From Ferranicluibacter rubi (GTDB lineage: Bacteria; Pseudomonadota; Alphaproteobacteria; Rhizobiales; Rhizobiaceae), in NCBI RefSeq assembly GCF_011603255.1, contig NZ_JAANCM010000006.1, positions 62,001 to 126,000 on the forward strand: 64,000 bases of DNA, given 5' to 3'. The notes under the pieces were generated by a model, which saw nothing but the letters and a program-made list of their open reading frames with translations, made no database searches and was not told the origin of the DNA. The position numbers were made by a program, and so were the translations under genes. This document shows positions 33,233 through 44,311 of the stretch, piece after piece. Within the stretch, counting starts at the first letter, position 1. Each line of letters opens with the position of its first letter.

Positions 33233-34753
33233 TCAAGCCAGCTTTTCCGTCTGCGGCATCCACCAGTTCGTGCGGCCGCCGATATGCATGTTGAGCGTCT
33301 TGGTCTCGGTATAGTCCTCCACAGCGTGGCGCCCGAGTTCGCGGCCGAGACCCGACTGCTTGTAGCCACCGAAGGGCAGTTCGGAGGCGCCGTCCATGAA
33401 GGTGTTCATCCACACGGTCCCTGCCCGCACCTGCCTGCCGATCGTCAGGCACGTGTCGAAATCCTTGCTCCACACCCCGGCAGAGAGCCCGTAATCGACA
33501 GCATTGGCGATCTCGATCGCCTGCGCCGTGGTCTCGAAGGTGAGCACGGAGAGAACCGGGCCGAACACCTCCTCGCGCGCGACCGGCATGTCCGGCGTCA
33601 CATTGGCAAGAATCGTCGGCGCCATGAACTGGCCGCGGCCGAGATCGAGCGCCTTGCCGCCATGGGCCACGTCCGCGCCACCGTCTGCTGCCCCTGAAAT
33701 ATAGCCGGCGATCTTCTCCAGATGCTGCGGTGTGATGATTGCGCCGACCTGCGTCTGCGGATCGAGCGGATCGCCGACCCGCACCTTTTCCGAAAGGGCG
33801 GCCACCCGCTTCACCACGTCCTCGGCGATGCTCTTGTGGAGGATCAGCCGCGAGCCGGCATTGCAGCACTCGCCGGCGTTGAAATAGGCGCCGAACACGG
33901 CGGCATCGATGAAGCCGTCGAGATCGGCATCGGGAAAGACGATCTGCGGGTTCTTGCCGCCAAGCTCCAGCGACACCTTCTTCAGCGTCTGCGCGGCATT
34001 CGCCATGGTCAGCTTGCCGACGCCGGTAGAGCCCGTGAACGAGACCATGTCGACATCGGGATGCGACGTCATGACCGCCCCCACCTCGGCGCCCGTGCCC
34101 GTGACGATGTTGACGACGCCCTTGGGAAGGCCGGCTTCCTCGAGGATCTCGCCGAGCACGACGGTCGAGCCAGACGAGAGTTCCGATGGCTTGACGACCG
34201 TGGTGCAGCCGGCGGCCAGCGCGAAGGGCAGCTTCTGCCCGACGATCAGGAAGGGGAAGTTCCACGGCGTGATGATCGAAACGACGCCGATCGCCTCGCG
34301 CAGGACCACGCCCAGCGTGCCGTCGCCCAGCGTATTGTAGCTCTCGCCATGGAGATCGCGGGCAAGGGCCGCGGCATAGCGCCAGATATCGACCGAACCG
34401 GCGATTTCGCCGCGCACCTGTGAGATCGGCTTGCCGGCTTCCACCGCATCCAGAAAGGCGAGTTCCTCGGCACGCGCGGCAATGAGATCGGCGGCCTTCA
34501 GCAAGATGCCGGAGCGCTCCGACGCCGTCATCCGCGGCCAGGGTCCGGTGTCGAAGGCCTTGCGGGCTGCAGCGATGGCGCGCTCGGCATCCGCCCGCGT
34601 TCCCGCCTGGAACCGGCTGACGACGACGCCATGGCCGGGCGCGACCCGCTCGATCGGATCGGCCGTCCCCTCGCTCCACCGGCCGTCGATCAGCATCTTG
34701 AAGTCGCGCGGGGCATGATCCACGAGCGCCTTCGGGTTTACCAGAACCGTCAT
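33233..34753 (-). CDS. Aldehyde dehydrogenase (NAD(P)-dependent)
   Basis: About 506 residues, the standard ALDH length. The cofactor/active-site landmarks are IITPWNFPFLIV, VVKPSELSSGSTV and SFTGSTGVGKLTMANAA. The catalytic Glu is in VSLELGGKNPQIVF and the catalytic Cys in FNAGECCNAGSRLIL, where a second Cys flanks it (usually one Cys). EVFGPVLSVLTF and PFGGYKQSGLGRELG complete the fold. I chose the ATG at 34753, which overlaps the hydratase stop (TAATG) and has GGAGA upstream. It probably oxidises an aldehyde released in the operon's pathway to the acid. 144 bp separate it from the SBP gene downstream. Confidence 0.92.
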   Translation of the reverse strand: MTVLVNPKALVDHAPRDFKMLIDGRWSEGTADPIERVAPGHGVVVSRFQAGTRADAERAIAAARKAFDTGPWPRMTASERSGILLKAADLIAARAEELAFLDAVEAGKPISQVRGEIAGSVDIWRYAAALARDLHGESYNTLGDGTLGVVLREAIGVVSIITPWNFPFLIVGQKLPFALAAGCTTVVKPSELSSGSTVVLGEILEEAGLPKGVVNIVTGTGAEVGAVMTSHPDVDMVSFTGSTGVGKLTMANAAQTLKKVSLELGGKNPQIVFPDADLDGFIDAAVFGAYFNAGECCNAGSRLILHKSIAEDVVKRVAALSEKVRVGDPLDPQTQVGAIITPQHLEKIAGYISGAADGGADVAHGGKALDLGRGQFMAPTILANVTPDMPVAREEVFGPVLSVLTFETTAQAIEIANAVDYGLSAGVWSKDFDTCLTIGRQVRAGTVWMNTFMDGASELPFGGYKQSGLGRELGRHAVEDYTETKTLNMHIGGRTNWWMPQTEKLA

Positions 34754-35532
34754 TACCATTCTCCCTTGAACTGTGCGGCACGCTTCTCCTTGAAAGCGGA
34801 AACGCCCTCCTTGAGGTCGGCCGTCTTGGCAGCAAGGATCGACCCCAGCGCCTCCACGGCCGTCCCGTTGTCCTCCCCGTTGGCGCTTGCGATCATCAGC
34901 TTGACGATTTCCAGCGCCGCCGGCCCGCGCGCGGCGATGCCAGTTGCCATGTCTTTTGCAGCGGCAAGCGCACGTCCGGTCGCGGTCACCCGGTCCACAA
35001 GCCCGAGTGACAGGGCCTGCTCCGCCGTGAAGATCTCGCCGCCGAGCGCCATCCGGCGCACGGGCTGAGCGCCGAAGCGCTTGACCAGCCGCTGCGTGCC
35101 CGACCAGCCCGGCACCATGCCGAGGCCCGTTTCCGGCAGCCCGATCCGGATGTGTTCCTCGGCGATGCGGATGTCGGCGATGCCGGCAAGCTCGAGACCG
35201 CCGCCGAGCGCGTGCCCGTTCAGCGCCGCGATGAGCGGCATGCGCAGCGTTGCAAGCCGCTCGAACACGCGGTGCCCGTAGCGCACCCAGCCATGGCCGA
35301 ACGCGTCCGGCCGCATGCCGCCCCAGGCGGTGATATCGCCGCCGGCCGAAAACCCCGACCCCTCGCCGGTGAGGATCGCGACGCGAACGCGCGCGTCCGC
35401 TTCCACCGTATCGGCCACGGACACCAGCGCCTTCAGCATGTCGAGATCGAGCGCATTGCGCTTTTCCGGCCGGGAAACGGTGAGGATGGCGATGGGGCCT
35501 TCGATGTCGAGGCGTACCTCTCCCTTAGACAT
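34753..35532 (-). CDS. Enoyl-CoA hydratase/isomerase family protein
   Basis: 259 residues of the crotonase family. The N-terminus IAILTVSRPEKRNALDLDML leads to the oxyanion-hole segment FSAGGDI (about 61-67) and the second one, ALNGHALGGGLELAG. Of the two crotonase glutamates, one lies in LGGGLELA and one in GLPETGLGMVPGWSGTQRL. The ATG at 35532 has GGAGG six bases upstream and lies inside the end of the CoA-transferase gene (8-bp overlap). It should hydrate or cleave an acyl-CoA formed by that transferase. It could be an ordinary hydratase or a hydratase-lyase. Confidence 0.9.
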   Translation of the reverse strand: MSKGEVRLDIEGPIAILTVSRPEKRNALDLDMLKALVSVADTVEADARVRVAILTGEGSGFSAGGDITAWGGMRPDAFGHGWVRYGHRVFERLATLRMPLIAALNGHALGGGLELAGIADIRIAEEHIRIGLPETGLGMVPGWSGTQRLVKRFGAQPVRRMALGGEIFTAEQALSLGLVDRVTATGRALAAAKDMATGIAARGPAALEIVKLMIASANGEDNGTAVEALGSILAAKTADLKEGVSAFKEKRAAQFKGEW

Positions 35533-37135
35533 GGGCACCCTCCAGAACGCGCGGCGCCTTGGTGGGCAACGAAAGGCCGATGCGCGCCTCGCCAAACAGC
35601 GCGGCATCCATCAGCTTCAGGTCCGGCGAGACGATCAGCGGGAATTCGGACTGATCGAGCACCTGCGTCTGCAGATCGACGCCGGGCGCGATTTCGGTCA
35701 GCACCAGCCCTTGCCGCGTCAGCTTGAGCACGCAACGCTCGGTAACATAGGTGATGTCCTGCCCCTGCGCGATGGCGCGGCTGCCGGAGAAGGTGACGTG
35801 CTCGACCGCCTCGACCAGCTTCTTCAGCTTGCCTTCCCTCTCGATCACCAGCTTGCCGTTGACGATCGACAGTCTGGCGCCGGCATTGAACATGCCGGAA
35901 AAGACGATCTTGCGGGCGCGGGCGGTGATATCGACGAAGCCGCCGGCACCGGCCGTCACATGCGGACGGAACGACAGACGGGAGACATTGACCGAGCCGT
36001 CGCGGCCGATTTCGAGGAAGGAGAGCAGCGAGGCATCGAAGCCGCCGCCTTGGAAGTAGGTGAACTGGTAGGGCGAGGGCATGTAGGCATCCGCATTGGA
36101 CGCGCAGCCGAAGGCAAAATCGAGAAGCGGCACGCCGCCGACGGCCCCCTGCTCGATGACCCAGGTGACCGCGCCGTGCAGGCCCTCCTCCAAGAGGATA
36201 CGCGGCACGTTGGCGGAGATGCCGAAGCCGAGATTGACGCAGCTGCCGGCTTGAAGCTCTTGTGCCACCCGGCGCGCGATGACCTTCTGGATGTTGAAAT
36301 CCGGCACGGAGAAGCTTTCGAGCGGCCGGAAGATCTCGCCAGAAATGGCCGGATCGTAGTCCGTCAGCGTCGTCTGCTTCTGGTCGGGATCGACGATGAC
36401 GTAATCGACCAGCATGCCGGGAACCCGCACGTCGTGCGGCTTCAGCGCGCCCTGCTTGGTGATGCGCTTGACCTGCGCGATGACGATGCCGCCATTGTTG
36501 CGCGCCGCCAGCGCCTGGTCGAGCCCGCCGAGCGTTGCACCCTCGTGCTCATAGGTCAGGTTGCCGTGCTCGTCGGCGGTGGTTGCGCGGATGATGGCGA
36601 CCTGCGGCACGATGGCGGGGAAATAGAGCCAGTCCTCGTTCTCGAACGACACCCGCTTGACCACCGGCGTCTCCGCCGCCAGCGCATTCATGGCGCAGCC
36701 CTGCCGCTCGGGGTCGACGAAGGTTTCGAGCCCGATCTTGGTGATGACGCCGGGACGCTTGGCCGCGGCCTCGCGGTGCATGTCGAAGAGGATGCCCGAG
36801 GGGATGTTGTAGGCGGGAATTTCGTTGGCCGTAATCATCTGCCAGATCAGCGGCGGCTCGGATGTCGAAGGCCCCGACGGATAGGAGCCGGCGAGGATCC
36901 GCTTGAGGAGGCCTTTCCTTGCGATATGATCCACACCCTTGATGCCGCTCATGTCGCCGGCGGCGATCGGGTGCAGGGTGGTGATCTCGCTTGGATGACC
37001 CGTCGCCGCGAAGCGCTCGCCGATCGCTTTCAGCATCAGATCGGGGCAGCCGAGCCCGCTCGAGGAGGAGACGGAGACGACGGCGCCGTCGGGGATCATG
37101 GCGGCCGCTTCGGCCGGAGTGATGTGCTTGCCCAT
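35525..37135 (-). CDS. Acetate/3-ketoacid CoA-transferase, YdiF type
   Basis: 536 residues containing both alpha- and beta-like halves of class I CoA-transferases in one chain, as in YdiF. The N-terminal half has ITPAEAAAMIPDGAVVSVSSSSGLGCPD. The second half has VNLGFGISANVPRILLEEG, and the likely catalytic Glu is in VIEQGAVGGVPLLD (about residue 330). It transfers CoA from an acyl-CoA to a free acid. I use the ATG at 37135; a TTG at 37147 overlapping the Gfo/Idh stop is an alternative with a weak RBS either way. Together with the hydratase and aldehyde dehydrogenase it forms a small acyl-CoA module inside a sugar operon. Confidence 0.9.
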   Translation of the reverse strand: MGKHITPAEAAAMIPDGAVVSVSSSSGLGCPDLMLKAIGERFAATGHPSEITTLHPIAAGDMSGIKGVDHIARKGLLKRILAGSYPSGPSTSEPPLIWQMITANEIPAYNIPSGILFDMHREAAAKRPGVITKIGLETFVDPERQGCAMNALAAETPVVKRVSFENEDWLYFPAIVPQVAIIRATTADEHGNLTYEHEGATLGGLDQALAARNNGGIVIAQVKRITKQGALKPHDVRVPGMLVDYVIVDPDQKQTTLTDYDPAISGEIFRPLESFSVPDFNIQKVIARRVAQELQAGSCVNLGFGISANVPRILLEEGLHGAVTWVIEQGAVGGVPLLDFAFGCASNADAYMPSPYQFTYFQGGGFDASLLSFLEIGRDGSVNVSRLSFRPHVTAGAGGFVDITARARKIVFSGMFNAGARLSIVNGKLVIEREGKLKKLVEAVEHVTFSGSRAIAQGQDITYVTERCVLKLTRQGLVLTEIAPGVDLQTQVLDQSEFPLIVSPDLKLMDAALFGEARIGLSLPTKAPRVLEGAHV

Positions 37136-37143
37136 GATCTGAC

Positions 37144-39191
<2,048 letters not shown>

Positions 39192-39227
39192 GAACTCTCA
39201 TGCGCCTCCATCTTGACCCTCTCAATA

Positions 39228-39243
39228 TTTGGATCGTTCCAAA
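39228..39243. promoter_or_regulatory. LacI-type operator, proximal to lacI gene
   Basis: TTTGGA-TCGT-TCCAAA, a 16-bp dyad with a central CG step, 37-52 bp upstream of the LacI start codon. It shares 15 of 16 bases with the core of the palindrome at 39403-39418. Confidence 0.75.
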
Positions 39244-39400
39244 ATATCAAGGGCCATTTCCGGGGTGTTTGCAGATTCTTTGAAAGACCTGTCTCAAAGG
39301 CATATAGGCTCCATTTAATGTGCATTGCAGCATTTACAGTGCATTTCACCCGTCATTGGCTGCAATGTCGATGATCATCCATCGGAAAATAGAGCCTTGC

Positions 39401-39420
39401 AATTTGGATCGATCCAAATT
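39401..39420. promoter_or_regulatory. LacI-type operator, proximal to DUF993 gene
   Basis: AATTTGGATCGATCCAAATT is a perfect 20-bp palindrome, 28-47 bp upstream of the DUF993 ATG. Its core differs from the other operator at one base. Centre-to-centre distance is about 175 bp, suitable for looping. Confidence 0.8.
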
Positions 39421-39447
39421 ATCCGGTTGACATTCCGAGGAGGCATC

Positions 39448-40614
39448 ATGACTCAGGTTCTCAATCTGCCGACATCCGCAGGCGCGGTCGAAGCGTATCG
39501 CCTTGTGGGCACGCCGATCGCAAGGCCGGCAACGACCCCTGTCTTCAACCGCATCGCCTATGCCGCGGCGCATGTCGTTTCCGCGCCCGAGCGGGACGCC
39601 GATCCATGGAACCGCCCGGCCATCGACTGGGACACGACGCTTGCATTCCGCCATCATCTCTGGAGCCTCGGCTTCAAGATCGCCGAGGCGATGGACACGT
39701 CGCAGCGCGGCATGGGTCTCGACTGGGCCGGCGCGCAGGAGCTCATCGCCCGCTCGCTCGCAGAAGCGCGCACGGTGGAGGGAGCCGACCTTGCCTGCGG
39801 CGCCGGCACGGATCATCTCGACCCGACCGACGCCCGCACGCTGGACGACGTGATCGGGGCTTACGAGACGCAGATCGAGCATATCGAAAAGCATGGCGGC
39901 CGCGCGATCCTGATGGCGAGCCGGGCGCTCGCCCGCATCGCACGCTCGGCCGACGATTACGCCAAGGTCTATGGCCGCATTCTCTCGCAAACGAAGGACA
40001 AGGTGGTGCTGCACTGGTTGGGCGACATGTTCGACCCGCAGCTACGCGGCTACTGGGGAAGCACCGACTTCGAGCCGGCGCTCGATTGCGCGCTGCGGAT
40101 CATCTCAGAGAATGAGCGCAAGATCGAAGGCATCAAGATCTCGCTGCTCGAACACGAAAAGGAAATCGCCCTGCGCGACCGGCTGCCGGAGACCGTGCTC
40201 TGCTTTACGGGCGACGATTTCAACTATGCCGGCCTGATCGAGGGCGACGGGCGGCGCCACAGCCATGCGCTGCTCGGCATCTTCGACGCCGTCGCACCGG
40301 CTGCCTCGAAGGCGCTGGCAGCGCTTGCCGCGGGCGATAGCGCGACGTTCCGGGCGGTAATCAACCCGACGGTTCCCCTCTCCCGCAAGATCTTCGAGGC
40401 GCCGACGCAGTATTACAAGGCCGGCGTGGTTTTCCTCGCCTGGCTCAATGGCCACCAGTCGCATTTCAGCCTTCCGGCCGGCATGCAGTCGGCGCGCGGC
40501 ATCAACCACTATGCCGATATCTTCCGCCTTGCCGATCAGGCCAATATTCTCGACAGGCCGGATCTGGCAGCCGAACGCATGCGCCACTTCGCTGGCGTCT
40601 ACGGCATCGCCTGA
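39448..40614 (+). CDS. DUF993 family protein (predicted TIM-barrel, DHDPS/aldolase-like)
   Basis: 388 residues. I recognise the DUF993 pattern, a family usually annotated as dihydrodipicolinate-synthase-like and found beside sugar-catabolic operons. Visible features are WDTTLAFRHHLWSLGFKIAEAMDTSQRGMGLDW, GGRAILMASRALARIA, and a stretch DKVVLHWLGDMFDPQLRGYWGS. No biochemical function is known to me. The ATG at 39448 has GAGGAGG upstream. It diverges from the LacI gene and shares its operators, so it probably carries out one step, perhaps an aldol cleavage of a keto-sugar, in the pathway encoded by the minus operon. That role is inference. Confidence 0.82.
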   Translation: MTQVLNLPTSAGAVEAYRLVGTPIARPATTPVFNRIAYAAAHVVSAPERDADPWNRPAIDWDTTLAFRHHLWSLGFKIAEAMDTSQRGMGLDWAGAQELIARSLAEARTVEGADLACGAGTDHLDPTDARTLDDVIGAYETQIEHIEKHGGRAILMASRALARIARSADDYAKVYGRILSQTKDKVVLHWLGDMFDPQLRGYWGSTDFEPALDCALRIISENERKIEGIKISLLEHEKEIALRDRLPETVLCFTGDDFNYAGLIEGDGRRHSHALLGIFDAVAPAASKALAALAAGDSATFRAVINPTVPLSRKIFEAPTQYYKAGVVFLAWLNGHQSHFSLPAGMQSARGINHYADIFRLADQANILDRPDLAAERMRHFAGVYGIA

Positions 40615-40642
40615 TGGCCGCACGCTGCGCGCGACGGCAAAA

Positions 40643-40671
40643 GGCCGTGCATCCCGCAAGGACGCACGGCC
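40643..40671. terminator. Bidirectional hairpin between convergent genes
   Basis: GGCCGTGC (40643-40650) and GCACGGCC (40664-40671) form a perfect 8-bp stem with a 13-nt loop, midway between the DUF993 stop (40614) and the sfnB stop (40732). On the minus strand, four T follow within two bases, so it best fits termination of the sulfur operon. Confidence 0.55.
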
Positions 40672-40731
40672 ATCCGCATCGCTCGCTCCCCTCCCGAAGC
40701 CGGTGCCGGCGTCAGGACGAGCGCAGGAGGC

Positions 40732-41979
40732 TCAGCTCCAGGCGTGGAGCGGTGGCTTTTCGCCGTTGAGGAAATACTTGCCGAGGATGGCGTATTTCCA
40801 ACGCACCGGATCGTGCAGCGTGTGGGTGCGGGCGTTGCGCCAGTGGCGGTCGAGGCCGTGCTCGGCAAGCGTCGAGCGCGTTCCCGCCAGCTCGAAGAGC
40901 TTGTTGGTGGCGGCGATGGCGATCTCGGTGGAGAGGATCTTCGCCTCCGCCGTGACGATCTGCGCTTCCGCCACGCTCTCGGCATTCGGGTCGAGGATCG
41001 CCCGGTCGATGGCGTATCCGGCCTTTTCCAGAAGCGCCTGCGCCGCATGCAACCGCAGCGTCAGGTCGCCCACCGCCTGGATCGTGTAGGGATCGTCCCA
41101 GGCATTGTCGACGCCCGAATCCACCCAGGCGCGGCTCTTGGTGCGCACGAAGGACACGGTCTCGTCGATCGCAGCCTGGGCAATGCCCGAATCCACCGCC
41201 ACCTGGATGATCTGGAAGATCGCGCCGTCGGCGGTTGGAACCTCGTAACCCTTGTAGCCGGGCACGAGATGGGTCTTCGGCACCTTCACATTGTCCAAGA
41301 GCACGGTGCCCGACAGGGTCGTGCGCTGACCGAAGGCGGACCAGTCGTCGATGACGGTCAGGCCCGGCGCATCGCGCTCGGCAATCGCGTACCAGGCCCG
41401 GCCCTCGTCATCGAGCGCGACGATCGGCACGAGATGGGCGAGCAGAGCGCCCGAGGCGTAAAACTTCTGCCCGTTGACGACCACATGATCGCCGGCATCC
41501 ACGAAGCGGGTCTCGAAATCCACCGCGCGCTTCGATCCGAACTCGGAGAAGGCATTGCCGAAGCGGGTGCCGCGCAGCACCTCGCCAAACAGCAGCGCCT
41601 GTTGCGCTGGATCGGACACGGTGCGGATGGCGGCGACGACGCCCAGATGGTTCTGCGCGACCTGCCCGATGGAGGGGTCGGCCGCCGAGATGATCTCGAT
41701 CACCCGGGCGAGCGTCGCATAAGACAGCTCCGGCCCGCCGAAGGCCTTGGGCACGTTGATCGACCAGAGGCCGCTCTGCGAGAAGGCATCCAGCTCCTTG
41801 ACGGGCCAGATCCGCTCGCGGTCGCGCAGGGCCGCCTCCTTCACGAAGTCGGCGGCGAGCTGCTTGGCAATCGTGATCGCCTCGGCATCCGTCGAGATGA
41901 TGTGGGCAGGCTCTGAGGGGCGCGGAACCGGTGGAACGGCTTTGGCGGCATTCTCTGTTTTGATGTTGGAAATCGTCAT
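40732..41979 (-). CDS. sfnB: SfnB-family acyl-CoA-dehydrogenase-like monooxygenase
   Basis: 415 residues of the acyl-CoA dehydrogenase fold, in the branch of flavin-dependent monooxygenases that includes SfnB and DszC: KELDAFSQSGLWSINVPKAFGGPELSYATLARVIEIISAADPSIGQVAQNHLG near the N-terminus, and the C-terminal STLAEHGLDRHWRNARTHTLHDPVRWKY, a hallmark of this group. SfnB is required for use of dimethyl sulfone as sulfur source in Pseudomonas, though its exact reaction is less clear. The ATG at 41979 has AAGGAG nine bases upstream. Last gene of the msuE-sfnG-ABC operon; it needs reduced FMN, plausibly from MsuE. Confidence 0.88.
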   Translation of the reverse strand: MTISNIKTENAAKAVPPVPRPSEPAHIISTDAEAITIAKQLAADFVKEAALRDRERIWPVKELDAFSQSGLWSINVPKAFGGPELSYATLARVIEIISAADPSIGQVAQNHLGVVAAIRTVSDPAQQALLFGEVLRGTRFGNAFSEFGSKRAVDFETRFVDAGDHVVVNGQKFYASGALLAHLVPIVALDDEGRAWYAIAERDAPGLTVIDDWSAFGQRTTLSGTVLLDNVKVPKTHLVPGYKGYEVPTADGAIFQIIQVAVDSGIAQAAIDETVSFVRTKSRAWVDSGVDNAWDDPYTIQAVGDLTLRLHAAQALLEKAGYAIDRAILDPNAESVAEAQIVTAEAKILSTEIAIAATNKLFELAGTRSTLAEHGLDRHWRNARTHTLHDPVRWKYAILGKYFLNGEKPPLHAWS

Positions 41980-42002
41980 GTCGATATCTCCTTTGACATC
42001 TG

Positions 42003-42800
42003 TTAGCCGGCGAAAGCCGGGGGTGAGGACGCTACGGATGTGGACGGCCCTGGGGCCTTGTGGCCGAGGTAGAAGGCCTTGATGTCGTCGCGGGCCTTCA
42101 GGTCCGAGGCCGTACCGGAGAGAACCGTGACGCCGTTTTCGAGCACGATCGCCCGATGCGCGAAGCGCAGCGCCACGGCCGCGTTCTGCTCGGCCACCAG
42201 AATGGAAAGCCCCTCCTCGCGGTTGAGCCGGCGCAACGTCCGGCAAATGTCCTGGACGACGATCGGGGCGAGGCCCATGGAGGGTTCGTCGAGAACGAGG
42301 AGGCGCGGGCGCGACATCAGCGCCCGGCCGATGGCCGTCATCTGCTGCTCGCCGCCGGAGGTGAGGCCGCTCAAGATCCGGCGCTTCTCGGTCAACCGGG
42401 GAAAATGCGCATAGACCTTGTCGAGGTCGCTTGCGATCTCCCGCCGCGTGGCGCCGCGCCCGAGACCGCCGGAGACGAGGTTTTCCTCCACCGTCAGGCT
42501 CGGGAAGCAATGGCGGCCTTCCAGCACCTGCACGAGACCCGCGCGAACGAGATCTGCGGGCCGTGTGCGGGTGACGTCGAGGCCGGCAAAGCGGATGTGG
42601 CCACCCGTGATCTGGCCGCGCTCGGCGGGAAGCAGGTTCGACAGGGCCTTGAGCGTCGTCGTCTTGCCGGCCCCGTTGGCGCCGAGCAGCGCCAGGATCT
42701 CACCGCGTGCAAGCGTAAAGCCGACGCCGTCGAGCGCCGTGATCGCGTTCACATAGGTCGCCTTCAGGCCTTCGACGGCAAGGAGGGAGGGGTCAGACAT
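42003..42800 (-). CDS. ABC transporter ATPase, LivF type
   Basis: 265 residues, slightly longer than LivF because of a Pro/Ser-rich C-terminal tail (APGPSTSVASSPPAFAG). Walker A GANGAGKTTTL (about 40-50), LTSGGEQQMTAIGRALMSRPRLLVLDEPSMGLAP and VAEQNAAVALRFAHRAIVLENG are LivF hallmarks. It pairs with the LivG-type ATPase at 46275 to drive the importer of this operon. The start MSDPSLLAVEGL is fixed by family alignment; upstream residues of the open frame belong to the SBP gene's antisense. Confidence 0.92.
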   Translation of the reverse strand: MSDPSLLAVEGLKATYVNAITALDGVGFTLARGEILALLGANGAGKTTTLKALSNLLPAERGQITGGHIRFAGLDVTRTRPADLVRAGLVQVLEGRHCFPSLTVEENLVSGGLGRGATRREIASDLDKVYAHFPRLTEKRRILSGLTSGGEQQMTAIGRALMSRPRLLVLDEPSMGLAPIVVQDICRTLRRLNREEGLSILVAEQNAAVALRFAHRAIVLENGVTVLSGTASDLKARDDIKAFYLGHKAPGPSTSVASSPPAFAG

Positions 42801-42883
42801 CGTGGGCGTTCCTCTGCCGCATGGTGCGGGCCGGATGGGCGGGAATGAAGGGTCCGCGCCGTTGCCGGCGCGGAGGATGGCGA

Positions 42884-44230
42884 TCAGTTCAGGGCCGCTT
42901 CGGCCTCTTCCGCGGTGCGCAGTTTGATGCCCTTTTCCGCCGCATAGGCCTGCGAGGATTTCTCGATGATCGGCCGCAGCAGCGCCCAGTCCGGAGCGAT
43001 CCAGTCGGAGACAACCTTCCATTTCGCGCCGTCCCACTGCTGGAAGGTCACGTAGCCATTGCCCTCGTGATTGTCCCAGGTGACGTTGATCGAGTGGAAC
43101 AGCCCCTTGGCGCCCAGCGCCTCGACACGCGCAGGGTCGAGCTGCAGGTGCTCGAAGCCCCAGCGGACCTCATCGCCGGTCAGCGTGCGGTTGCCGAACT
43201 TCGCCTGCGCGATGCGGATCGCCTCGACGTTCAGGATGCCGTTGACGATGCCCAGATTGTGGTAGACCGAGCCGATGCGCTTCTTGTCGTCGAGATTGCC
43301 TTTGCCGGCGTCATAGACCGTCTTCACGATCTCCTGCACGACGGGATATTCCGTGCCGGAGGCCTGGGTGGTGATCGCGGTATAGCCCTTGGCGGCGGCG
43401 CCTGCGGGAATGGCGTCTTCTTCCGAGTTCGACCAGACATTGCCGATGATATGATCGACCGGGAAGCCGGTCTTCGCCGCCGTCTTCAGCGCCACCGGGT
43501 TCATCACGCCCCAGCCGCGCAGCACGACGTAATCGGGCTTGGAACGGCGGATCGTCAGCCATTGCGACTGCTGCTCGTTGCCGGGATGGGGAACCTCGAT
43601 CTGCTGCAGCTCGAAACCGTATTTCTGCGCCAGCAGCTCATAGATCGGAATGGTTTCCTTGCCATAGGGCGAGCCGTGATAGAGCACGGCAATCTTCTTG
43701 CCCTTCAGCTTCTCCAGCCCGCCTTCCTTGCCGGCGATGTAGTTCACGATGCCGGATGTCTCGCTGTAGGGGTTGAGCAGCAGCGGAAAGACATAAGGGA
43801 AAACGCGGCCGTCGGTGGAGTCCGTGCGGCCGTGATTGATGGTGATCAGCGGCACCTTGTCGGCGGTGATCCGGTCGATCATCGCATAGGCGATGCCGAC
43901 GGAGAGTGGGTTCCAGGCGGCAACGTTCGGGTTGCTCTTCAGCCGCTCGTAAGCCTCGACGCCGCGCTCCACCTCATACTGGGTCTCGGCCTCCGACCAT
44001 GTCAGCTTGACGCCGTTGACGCCGCCGTCGCGGGTGTTGATCAGGTTGAGATAGTCGATGAAGCCGCCGAAGAAGCCGGTGCCGCCGGCCGCATAAGGCC
44101 CGACGCGGTAGCTCTGCAGCGGGAAATACTGCTCGTCGGCATGCGCGGCCGGCATGCTGGCTGTGAAGCCCACCGTGAAGGCCAGGCCGGCGGCAAGCGT
44201 CGCGGTTCTGAATTTGCTGAAGATCGTCAT
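42884..44230 (-). CDS. Family-6 ABC solute-binding protein (LivK-like)
   Basis: 448 residues, longer than LivK (~370). The signal peptide is about 1-32 (FRTATLAAGLAFTVGFTASMPAAHA). The mature part shows SYRVGPYAAGGTGFFGGFIDYLNLINTRDGGVNGVKL and SVGIAYAMIDRITADKVPLITINHGRTDS, typical of the branched-chain-amino-acid/urea/amide binding-protein family. The ATG at 44230 is preferred; a GTG at 44242 lies directly against AGGA. In an operon with sfnG, sfnB and msuE, the ligand is probably an organosulfur compound (a sulfone or sulfonate) rather than an amino acid. That is inference from context. Confidence 0.87.
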   Translation of the reverse strand: MTIFSKFRTATLAAGLAFTVGFTASMPAAHADEQYFPLQSYRVGPYAAGGTGFFGGFIDYLNLINTRDGGVNGVKLTWSEAETQYEVERGVEAYERLKSNPNVAAWNPLSVGIAYAMIDRITADKVPLITINHGRTDSTDGRVFPYVFPLLLNPYSETSGIVNYIAGKEGGLEKLKGKKIAVLYHGSPYGKETIPIYELLAQKYGFELQQIEVPHPGNEQQSQWLTIRRSKPDYVVLRGWGVMNPVALKTAAKTGFPVDHIIGNVWSNSEEDAIPAGAAAKGYTAITTQASGTEYPVVQEIVKTVYDAGKGNLDDKKRIGSVYHNLGIVNGILNVEAIRIAQAKFGNRTLTGDEVRWGFEHLQLDPARVEALGAKGLFHSINVTWDNHEGNGYVTFQQWDGAKWKVVSDWIAPDWALLRPIIEKSSQAYAAEKGIKLRTAEEAEAALN

Positions 44231-44311
44231 GTCTGGGCACACTCCTAGTATCGGCCGGCGCGATGCCGGTCCTGTTTGCGTTTGAAGGTCTGGTGGCGGT
44301 GGAGAGGCCGT

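Noticed and set aside
39427-39432. TTGACA as -35 box of the DUF993 gene
   Set aside because: It is only about 16 bp from the ATG, so a promoter there would start transcription inside the gene.
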